From a bacterium (GTDB lineage Bacteria; Auribacterota; UBA3054; B51-G9), in the NCBI GenBank assembly GCA_029939815.1, contig JAOZSF010000174.1, positions 1-5,173 of the forward strand: a DNA stretch of 5,173 nt. The letters run 5' to 3'. The notes beneath the pieces were generated by a model. It searched no databases. It saw nothing but the letters and a program-made list of their open reading frames with translations, and had not been told where the DNA came from. Shown piece after piece: positions 1 through 5,120 of this stretch (position 1 is its first letter; every line of letters starts with the position of its first letter). Both the position numbers and the translations under genes were made by a program.

Positions 1-1
1 A

Positions 2-955
2 GATATTCAGAAAGAGCTTGACAGGCGGAAACCCGGGCAGAGCAGAGTTACTACTCCGAGAAAAGAAGAGGACAAAGTTCATATTTTATCTGGAATTTTT
101 GAAGGAAAAAGTACTGGAGCTCCTATTGCTCTTGTTATTTATAATAAAAGTTTTGATTCTTCTAAATACGAAAATATTAAAAATGTTTTTCGACCCGGAC
201 ATGCTGATTTTACTTTTTTTAAAAAATATGGATTTCGGGATTATCGCGGTGGCGGACGTTCTTCAGGAAGAGAAACTGCGTCCCGAGTTGCTGCCGGTGC
301 TGTTGCTAAAAAAATATTATCAGATCAAGGAATAGAAATTTATGCTCATGCCATAGAAATAGCAGGAATTAAAGCTACAAAAACTGATTATAAAACTATT
401 GAAAAAAATATGGTGAGATGTGCTGATGACGACGCGGCTCCGCTTATGGTTGCTGCTATTGATAAGGCACGCGGTGATTGTGATTCAGTTGGTGGAATTG
501 TAAAATTAGAAATTCATGGTGTGCCAGCCGGACTTGGAGACCCTGTTTTTGCTAAATTAGATGCAAGATTAACTTCGGCTATTATGTCGCTTGGCGCTGT
601 TAAAGGTGTTGAAATCGGAAAAGGGTTCGAGTTAGCAAAAAGGCGAGGAAGTGAATCGAACGATAAGATGAAAGACAACAAATTTTGTACTAATAATTCC
701 GGCGGAATTATTGGCGGAATTTCTACTGGACAGAACATTGAAGTTAAAATCGCTGTAAAACCTACGCCAACTATTTCAAGCGAACAGGAAACTATAAATG
801 AAGAAGGAAAAAATGTTAAAATTTCTGTTACCGGTCATCACGATCCATGTATAGTTCCGCGAGTTATTCCTGCGATAGAAAGTATGGCTGCTTTAGTTAT
901 TCTTGATGCTAAAAAAATACAAGCAAGATTCAAAGAAAAACAAACAACTTTTTAA
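2..955 (+). CDS. aroC: Chorismate synthase, 5'-truncated by window edge
   Basis: Chorismate synthase makes chorismate from 5-enolpyruvylshikimate-3-phosphate, the last step of the shikimate pathway; it is a cytosolic tetramer needing reduced FMN. The frame is open from base 2 to TAA at 953-955 (317 residues). The family is usually 350-390 residues, so about 35-40 N-terminal residues, including the GESHG signature, lie upstream. Numbering from the first visible residue: RRKPGQSR (8-15), SGIFEGKSTGAPI (30-42), RPGHAD (64-69) with a conserved histidine, DYRGGGRSSGRET (80-92), GVPAGLGDP (173-181), GFELAKRRGSESND (208-221), NNSGGIIGG (231-239), KPTPTIS (253-259) and GHHDPCIVPR (278-287). The last motif normally reads GRHDP; the His for Arg change is unusual. 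No frameshift is seen. The internal ATG at 410 is not the start, because the conserved motifs continue upstream of it. The identification is secure; only the start is missing. Confidence 0.97.
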   Translation, partial: DIQKELDRRKPGQSRVTTPRKEEDKVHILSGIFEGKSTGAPIALVIYNKSFDSSKYENIKNVFRPGHADFTFFKKYGFRDYRGGGRSSGRETASRVAAGAVAKKILSDQGIEIYAHAIEIAGIKATKTDYKTIEKNMVRCADDDAAPLMVAAIDKARGDCDSVGGIVKLEIHGVPAGLGDPVFAKLDARLTSAIMSLGAVKGVEIGKGFELAKRRGSESNDKMKDNKFCTNNSGGIIGGISTGQNIEVKIAVKPTPTISSEQETINEEGKNVKISVTGHHDPCIVPRVIPAIESMAALVILDAKKIQARFKEKQTTF

Positions 956-993
956 AAAATATTAAAAAGGTTATAAACTTAAAGTTAACAAAA

Positions 994-2187
994 ATGAAAA
1001 GAAAATATTTAACTCTCGTAGCATCTATTGTCATTATGCTTTGCATTGGTGGAGTTTATGCGTGGAGCACTTTTGTTAAGCCGCTTATTGATAATTATAA
1101 TCTTACAAATGCACAAACTCAAATAGTTTTTGGGTTTACGATTGCCGTTTTTTCCATTGTAATGATTTTGGCTGGAAAAATAGAAAAAAAGTATGGTCCT
1201 AAAATCTGCACTTTGGCTGGTATGGTTTTATTTGTTGCCGGTTATTTAATTGCTTCGATTTCTAATGGAAATATTTTTTTGATTATTGCCGGAATTGGTG
1301 TTCTCTCGGGTGCTGGGATAGGTTTCTGTTATATTTCTGCTCTTATTTCTCCTGTGAAATGCTTCCCTAATAAAAAAGGGTTGATTACAGGAATTGCTGC
1401 TGCTGGATTTGGAGGCGGGGCTATTATTCTTTCTAATATTGTTGAACTTCTTCTTGTAAAAAAAATAGATGTTTTAGAAATTTTTTCATATATTGGTTTG
1501 GTTTACGGAATGATAATTTTAATTTCTCTTTTCTTTTTATCTTCTCCAAAAATAGAAGAAAACAGCGAAAATGTTTCTGAAAAAAATATTATGATTTTAT
1601 TCAAAGACAGAATTTTATTAGGATTGTTTTTTGGTATGTTTGCCGGTACTTTTGCCGGGCTGCTTGTTATTGGAAATCTTAAGCCTATTGGGATGTCAAG
1701 CGGTGTTTCGGAAACTATGGCTACGCTTGGAATTAGTCTTTTTGCTTTAGGAAATATGATTGGAAGAGTTCTATGGGGATATGTTTCTGATAAACTAAAA
1801 GATAAGACTGCTATTATTTTATCTCTCATATTTTTAACTGTTTCCACACTGGCACTAACAATAGTAACATGGCATGGCGTGCTTTTCCTAATAATTTCAC
1901 TCGCTATCGGACTTTGTTTTGGAGCAAATTTTGTTTTATATGCAAAAGCAGTTTCACACACGTATGGTGCACATAATTTAGGATTAATATATCCTTATAT
2001 TTTTCTCGCTTATGGATTGGCAGGGCTAACTGGTCCGACAACTGGAGGAGAACTTTTTGATATAACTCAGACATATACACTTTCTATCATTGTTTCGGCA
2101 GTGATTTGTGTTGTTGGAATAATTATTTACCGCTATTTAGCGAAAGGAGCAGCTGAAATAAGTGTTTCAAATATCAAACCTGAATAA
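994..2187 (+). CDS. MFS transporter, oxalate/formate antiporter (OFA) family
   Basis: This is an inner-membrane secondary transporter of 397 residues, normal for the family. I see 12 hydrophobic segments at roughly 5-25, 43-61, 70-90, 93-118, 129-151, 160-183, then a charged loop 184-205, then 207-227, 241-263, 271-290, 293-316, 328-350 and 360-381. OFA hallmarks are GGVYAWSTFVKPL (19-31), the FPNKKGLITGIAAAGFGGGA stretch after helix 4 (124-143), GRVLWGYVSDKL (257-268, a motif-A-like loop after helix 8) and GLAGLTGP (341-348). Known OFA members carry oxalate/formate, lactate or pyruvate-like carboxylates. OxlT uses an arginine in helix 8 and a lysine in helix 11; Arg258 could match the first, but helix 11 here has no lysine, so oxalate exchange is doubtful and a monocarboxylate is a looser guess. 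The gene begins 38 bp after aroC, so co-transcription is possible. No Shine-Dalgarno sequence lies at normal spacing before ATG 994; the leader is A-rich. The substrate is unknown. Confidence 0.88.
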   Translation: MKRKYLTLVASIVIMLCIGGVYAWSTFVKPLIDNYNLTNAQTQIVFGFTIAVFSIVMILAGKIEKKYGPKICTLAGMVLFVAGYLIASISNGNIFLIIAGIGVLSGAGIGFCYISALISPVKCFPNKKGLITGIAAAGFGGGAIILSNIVELLLVKKIDVLEIFSYIGLVYGMIILISLFFLSSPKIEENSENVSEKNIMILFKDRILLGLFFGMFAGTFAGLLVIGNLKPIGMSSGVSETMATLGISLFALGNMIGRVLWGYVSDKLKDKTAIILSLIFLTVSTLALTIVTWHGVLFLIISLAIGLCFGANFVLYAKAVSHTYGAHNLGLIYPYIFLAYGLAGLTGPTTGGELFDITQTYTLSIIVSAVICVVGIIIYRYLAKGAAEISVSNIKPE

Positions 2188-2226
2188 AGTTGCCCCCCCA
2201 AAAAAACATTGAGCCCAAATAACTTC

Positions 2227-2249
2227 AGCCGACCTCGCTGATGTCGGTT
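2227..2249 (+). terminator. Possible weak terminator hairpin after the MFS gene
   Basis: AGCCGAC (2227-2233) pairs with GTCGGTT (2243-2249) around a 9-nt loop, giving seven pairs including one G-U. It is followed by AATTAATT rather than a clean T-run, so it would be a weak intrinsic terminator at best. Its position 40 bp past the transporter stop is right for ending the aroC-transporter transcript. Confidence 0.35.
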
Positions 2250-2256
2250 AATTAAT

Positions 2257-2271
2257 TCCGCCTACGGCGGA
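2257..2271. repeat. GC-rich palindrome, REP-like
   Basis: TCCGCC-TAC-GGCGGA forms a perfect 6-bp stem with a 3-nt loop, eight bases after the preceding hairpin. Short GC-rich palindromes like this are often dispersed, REP-like intergenic repeats, or the second half of a termination region. Only one copy is visible in this window, so dispersal cannot be judged here. Confidence 0.45.
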
Positions 2272-2331
2272 TCTTCGACCGCAGCCAGCGGCAGCAGTTA
2301 CAATATATTTCCATATTTTAATCAACGTTTC

Positions 2332-2363
2332 TTAGGATGATAAAAAAATCGGGTATCTCCTAA
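2332..2363. promoter_or_regulatory. Inverted repeat TTAGGA/TCCTAA upstream of the recJ promoter
   Basis: TTAGGA (2332-2337) is the exact reverse complement of TCCTAA (2358-2363), separated by 20 bp that include a smaller GAT(A6)ATC palindrome (2339-2350). The right arm is also the start of the first direct repeat at 2357, so TCCTAA occurs three times here, once inverted. It could be part of a regulator-binding site for the promoter beginning at 2389; this is inference from position and symmetry only. Confidence 0.3.
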
Positions 2364-2388
2364 AATTTACACGCTCCTAAATTTACAC
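2357..2388. promoter_or_regulatory. Direct repeat pair abutting the -35 box (possible activator site)
   Basis: CTCCTAAAATTTACAC (2357-2372) is repeated as CTCCTAAATTTACAC (2374-2388), differing only by one A in the run. The second copy ends exactly at the base before the -35 hexamer at 2389. Tandem sites about one and a half helical turns apart and touching the -35 box are typical of activators that contact sigma factor, such as response regulators. No regulator gene is present in the window. Confidence 0.45.
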
Positions 2389-2417
2389 TTGAAAGAATGC
2401 TGCTAATTGTGTATACT
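2389..2417 (+). promoter_or_regulatory. Sigma70-type promoter for the recJ leader/ncRNA
   Basis: TTGAAA (2389-2394, five of six to consensus) and TATACT (2412-2417, five of six) are separated by the ideal 17 bp. The predicted start is near 2423-2425, which is also where the left arm of the long self-complementary segment begins. It is the best promoter between the transporter and recJ and would transcribe recJ with a ~180-nt leader, or a stand-alone small RNA. Confidence 0.7.
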
Positions 2418-2421
2418 AATA

Positions 2422-2570
2422 TATAATTGACCTTTAAGATGGAATCCATAGAACGTCTAAGCCAAATTCGTACGATTACTGCGTTGATTTCACCTTGATG
2501 TATATTAACACGCCTGCGGCTCATCGGTCTTGTACTTGTATCGAATTTGACTGTTTAAAGGCCAACTATG
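2422..2570 (+). ncRNA. Structured RNA candidate: recJ leader or independent small RNA
   Basis: Hand folding gives a rod. P1 joins 2422-2438 with 2554-2570: 15 pairs, two G-U and two A-C mismatches. P2 joins 2463-2479 with 2532-2549: 16 pairs, beginning with the perfect 8-bp CAAATTCG/CGAATTTG, with one bulged U and one mismatch. P3 joins 2492-2500 with 2522-2528 (ACC-UU bulge-GAUG with CAUCGGU), capped by a small GCC-UGC-GGC hairpin (2512-2520). A 24-nt strand (2439-2462) faces only 4 nt between P1 and P2, leaving a large asymmetric bubble. The 5' end coincides with the start predicted from the promoter at 2389-2417. A promoter, long closing stem and internal bubble is the general plan of 6S RNA, but no known family is assignable by eye. 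There is no strong terminator before recJ, only a weak AUAAUUUU after P1, so a cis-acting leader is equally likely. Confidence 0.5.
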
Positions 2571-2592
2571 ATAATTTTAACGAGTGAAAATT

Positions 2593-2598
2593 AAAGGA
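2593..2598 (+). promoter_or_regulatory. Ribosome binding site of recJ
   Basis: AAAGGA lies 5 bases before the ATG at 2604 and supports that start. It sits about 23 nt beyond the right arm of P1, so the fold itself does not cover it. Confidence 0.75.
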
Positions 2599-2603
2599 TT
2601 TTT

Positions 2604-4472
2604 ATGGCTGATAAAAGCCGCCAATACAAAGGAATTCGTTGGCATATCCGTCAACCAGACAGCGAAATAGTTGAGCATTTACAGCAAGCAGGCGGCTTTT
2701 CCGAACCTGTGGCGCGAGTGCTTGTTAATCGCGGTTATTTTGACATGGATTCTGTTGACAGATTCATTCAGGCGAATTTACAGATGCTTCATGACCCGAT
2801 GAAACTTGATGGGATGATTGAAGCGGCTGAAAGGACATATAAAGCGATAAAAGATAATGAAAGAATAGTAATTTACGGTGATTATGATGTTGATGGAGTT
2901 ACTTCATCGGCGCTGCTCGTGAAAATACTTAAAGAACTTGGAGCGAAAGTCACATTTTTTATTCCGAACAGAGCGGAACACGGATATGGACTTCATCCGG
3001 AAACAATAGATATTCTTTATGCTAAAGGCGCTAAATTAATTATAACAGTTGATTGCGGAATAAGTGCTGTTGAAGCTGTTGCTCACGCGAATGATTTAGG
3101 TATTGATGTGATTATAACCGATCATCATGAGCCGAAAAGTGAGGAACTGGAAAGTGAATATGATATAACAGATGATTTGGATTTTTCTGGCAGTGATGAA
3201 GAAACTAAAATTAATAATTCACTCCCGAAAGCCTGCGCGGTAATTAATCCTAAACTCGGTCATTATCCTTTTTCGGGACTTGCCGGAGTAGGTGTGGCGT
3301 TTAAATTTGCTCATGGGTTGATTAAATTCTGCCGTGAAAAGAATTTCGAGAAAGCTCATACAACCGATTTAAGAAATCATCTCGACCTTGTAGCCCTCGG
3401 AACAATAGCTGATTCGGTTCCTCTCAGAGATGAAAACAGAATTTTGGTGAAGCACGGACTTAGCACTTTGAAAAATTCAAAAAAAGTAGGAATACAGGCA
3501 CTTATAAAGGTCTCGAAAACACAAAATGTAAATGTAAGAAGTGTAGCTTTTGGCCTCGCGCCAAGAATAAACGCGGCTGGCCGGCTTGGAGATGCGAATG
3601 ATGCGGTAAAATTACTTTTAACTGAAAGTTTTTCTGAAGCGGAAGATCTTGCTGAAAAACTTGATAAAATAAACCTTGAACGACAAAAAGTAGAACGGGA
3701 GACTTTCGACAAAGCAAAAAAAATGTTCGAAAGCGGATTTGATGTTGAATTGCCGGTCGGGGCTAAATTAGCGGGCGGATTATATAGGTATATCCCTGAT
3801 TGTCAAAAAGCAATAGTTCTCGCGGGCGAAAATTGGAATCCGGGAGTTGTGGGAATTGTAGCTTCGAGAATGGTTGACAGATACTATCTGCCGACCGTTA
3901 TAATTTCAATGGACGGAAATAATGGACGCGGGTCATGCCGCAGCACAAGAGATTTTCATATTTTTGACGCGTTGAGCAAGTGCGGTGATTTGTTAGAACG
4001 GTTCGGTGGCCATAAAGTTGCCGCCGGGTTATCTATTTCAAAAGAAAAGATAGATGTTTTTCGTGAAGAATTCTGCAAAATTGCTGATGAAGAACTTGAC
4101 AGCGAAGGCATAATACCTGTTCAAGACGTTGACGCGGAAATAGAATTGAGGGATTGTGATATAGCAACGGCTGAACAACTGGATTCGTTTATGCCGTTTG
4201 GTCAGAATAATCCCCGCCCTGTTTTTGCTGTTAAAAAGGTGAAACTTGTAGAAATACCGAGAATTATTAAAGAAAAACATTTGAAATTTTGCGTTATGCA
4301 ATATGGAGAATATAGAAAAATTATTGCGTTTAACTGGGCGGACAGATTAAACGAAATACAGACGTGGGCTGAGATGGATATTTTGATTCAGCCATATTTA
4401 AATTATTATAGAGGAGCAGCCGAATTAGAGTTTCAATTAATCGATGCAAAGGAAACATTATGGATAAATTAA
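2604..4472 (+). CDS. recJ: Single-stranded-DNA-specific exonuclease RecJ
   Basis: RecJ is a cytosolic 5'-to-3' single-strand DNA exonuclease of the DHH phosphoesterase family, acting in RecF-pathway recombination, mismatch repair and base-excision repair with two catalytic Mn/Mg ions. The protein has 622 residues, a little above the usual ~560-580. The DHH domain carries YGDYDVDG (91-98), NRAEHGYGL (122-130), VDCGIS (149-154), TDHHEP (172-177), GLAGVGVAFK (225-234) and ALGTIADSVPL (264-274). The DHHA1 domain carries GRGSCRST (441-448) and FGGHKVAAGLS (467-477). An OB-like C-terminal domain spans ~540-620. All expected metal-ligand motifs are present, so it should be active. Two insertions explain the extra length: an acidic, low-complexity stretch of ~29 residues (178-206) just after DHHEP, and a smaller one at ~380-400. 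ATG 2604 is supported by AAAGGA at 2593-2598. The 3' end overlaps the lipoprotein gene by 13 bp. Confidence 0.96.
   Translation: MADKSRQYKGIRWHIRQPDSEIVEHLQQAGGFSEPVARVLVNRGYFDMDSVDRFIQANLQMLHDPMKLDGMIEAAERTYKAIKDNERIVIYGDYDVDGVTSSALLVKILKELGAKVTFFIPNRAEHGYGLHPETIDILYAKGAKLIITVDCGISAVEAVAHANDLGIDVIITDHHEPKSEELESEYDITDDLDFSGSDEETKINNSLPKACAVINPKLGHYPFSGLAGVGVAFKFAHGLIKFCREKNFEKAHTTDLRNHLDLVALGTIADSVPLRDENRILVKHGLSTLKNSKKVGIQALIKVSKTQNVNVRSVAFGLAPRINAAGRLGDANDAVKLLLTESFSEAEDLAEKLDKINLERQKVERETFDKAKKMFESGFDVELPVGAKLAGGLYRYIPDCQKAIVLAGENWNPGVVGIVASRMVDRYYLPTVIISMDGNNGRGSCRSTRDFHIFDALSKCGDLLERFGGHKVAAGLSISKEKIDVFREEFCKIADEELDSEGIIPVQDVDAEIELRDCDIATAEQLDSFMPFGQNNPRPVFAVKKVKLVEIPRIIKEKHLKFCVMQYGEYRKIIAFNWADRLNEIQTWAEMDILIQPYLNYYRGAAELEFQLIDAKETLWIN
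4448..4454 (+). promoter_or_regulatory. Ribosome binding site of the lipoprotein gene, inside recJ
   Basis: AAAGGAA lies 5 bases before ATG 4460, within the last codons of recJ. It decides the lipoprotein start and makes translational coupling with recJ plausible. Confidence 0.75.
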
Positions 4473-5092
4473 AATTTTTAGTAGTGCTGATTGTAACAAT
4501 TATTTTAACAGGATGCTTTTATCACGATAAAAGTACAGACTTGGATTATATGCTTCATACCGAGTACGAAGTCTTTGATATTAGCAAAGACCCGAATGTA
4601 GATCTCACTAAATTTATGGGGTTCTGCATAATGCCGCTCGACAAAGAGGATGATGAACGTGGTAAAACCTGTGTGAACCTATTAACACATTATCTTAAAG
4701 ATAAAGGCTATGTCGAAGTACAAAGAGAGGAACTTGTTGCCGAACCTAAATTAGTGCCGAATACAGCTCTTGTCGGGATTGGTTATAATGAATCATATAT
4801 GTATGGTACAATTCAATTAGAAGTAAATGTCTATGAAATAAATAAGAAAGGCAGTGGTAATCAAATATGGTCGTGGAAAGCTAAATTCGACGGCTATCCG
4901 GTATGTCAAAGGACAATTGAGCCGGCATTGAAAGATTTATTTAATTTGGAACCTGTTAATTATGATGAACACGAGCCGATTTACAAGAAACCGAAAGCAT
5001 CTACAAATGACGTGGAAAAATTTATGGTAAATTTGGCAAGGGCGCGTAAAAAGTTAAGAGAGCAGGGAGTTGACATCAGGGGCGCCAAATGA
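4460..5092 (+). CDS. Predicted lipoprotein of unknown function (DUF4136-like?)
   Basis: The 210-residue product begins with a short basic start (MDKLK), a hydrophobic segment and the lipobox LTGC at residues 16-19, so signal peptidase II should cleave before Cys19 and leave a lipid-anchored protein of 192 residues. The residue after the cysteine is Phe, not Asp, which by the enterobacterial rule would favour the outer membrane if the host is a diderm. The mature part has DPNVDLTKFMGFCIMPL (44-60), a predicted helix ending in YLKDKGYVEV (78-87), a strand-like GTIQLEVNVYEI (116-127), then QIWSWKAKFDG (135-145), and a basic C-terminal helix (184-202). The order 'DPxxDLxKF, long helix ending in KGY, GTI-strand, IWSW-strand' resembles the DUF4136 lipoprotein layout, but this is a weak by-eye match. 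Further cysteines are at 56, 71 and 149. It overlaps recJ by 13 bp with its own ribosome binding site, and a perfect promoter spans its last codons. Whether the pairing with recJ is functional is unknown. Confidence 0.85.
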   Translation: MDKLKFLVVLIVTIILTGCFYHDKSTDLDYMLHTEYEVFDISKDPNVDLTKFMGFCIMPLDKEDDERGKTCVNLLTHYLKDKGYVEVQREELVAEPKLVPNTALVGIGYNESYMYGTIQLEVNVYEINKKGSGNQIWSWKAKFDGYPVCQRTIEPALKDLFNLEPVNYDEHEPIYKKPKASTNDVEKFMVNLARARKKLREQGVDIRGAK

Positions 5093-5098
5093 TATAAT
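5070..5098 (+). promoter_or_regulatory. Perfect consensus sigma70 promoter at the right edge
   Basis: TTGACA (5070-5075), exactly 17 bp, and TATAAT (5093-5098) match the consensus in all twelve positions at optimal spacing. The -35 box lies within the last codons of the lipoprotein gene and the -10 box starts on the base after its TGA stop. Initiation would fall near 5104-5106, some 15-20 bp before the tandem repeat. It must serve a transcript whose gene lies beyond the window. Confidence 0.75.
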
Positions 5099-5120
5099 AG
5101 TACCGCAATACCAGAATAGG

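Larger units (their letters stand above)
2188..2603. other. 416-bp intergenic region rich in non-coding signals
   Basis: No convincing protein gene lies between the transporter stop and the recJ start. In order the region holds a C7A7 homopolymer step (2193-2206), two adjacent hairpins (2227-2249 and 2257-2271), an inverted repeat TTAGGA/TCCTAA (2332-2363), a direct repeat pair (2357-2388), a sigma70-type promoter (2389-2417), a long self-complementary segment (2422-2570), and the recJ ribosome binding site. Two tiny ORFs (2439-2498 and 2498-2587) sit inside the self-complementary segment, but neither has a ribosome binding site. Confidence 0.8.

Noticed and set aside
18..335. 105-residue + strand ORF with a hydrophobic, low-complexity translation
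   Set aside because: It is an out-of-frame shadow of aroC, whose conserved motifs run unbroken through the same bases in another frame.
410..412. ATG at 410 as the aroC start
   Set aside because: Chorismate synthase motifs RRKPGQSR, RPGHAD and DYRGGGRSS are encoded upstream in the same frame, so the real start lies before the window.
514..738. Minus-strand ORF opposite aroC
   Set aside because: Shadow of a secure gene, with no recognisable motif or start signal.
1503..1961. 152-residue minus-strand ORF opposite the transporter
   Set aside because: Serine/isoleucine/proline-rich translation typical of antisense shadows of membrane genes.
2193..2206. C7A7 homopolymer step as a frameshift site extending the transporter
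   Set aside because: It lies after the in-frame TAA at 2185-2187, so it cannot alter the protein; at most it is a sequencing-error hot spot.
2424..2603. T-box, SRP RNA or tmRNA in the recJ leader
   Set aside because: I found none of their conserved words: no T-box sequence, no SRP GGAAGCAGC tetraloop region, and no tmRNA tRNA-like end.
3377..4301. Three minus-strand ORFs opposite recJ
   Set aside because: Overlap the conserved DHH/DHHA1 coding frame; translations are compositionally odd and lack domains.
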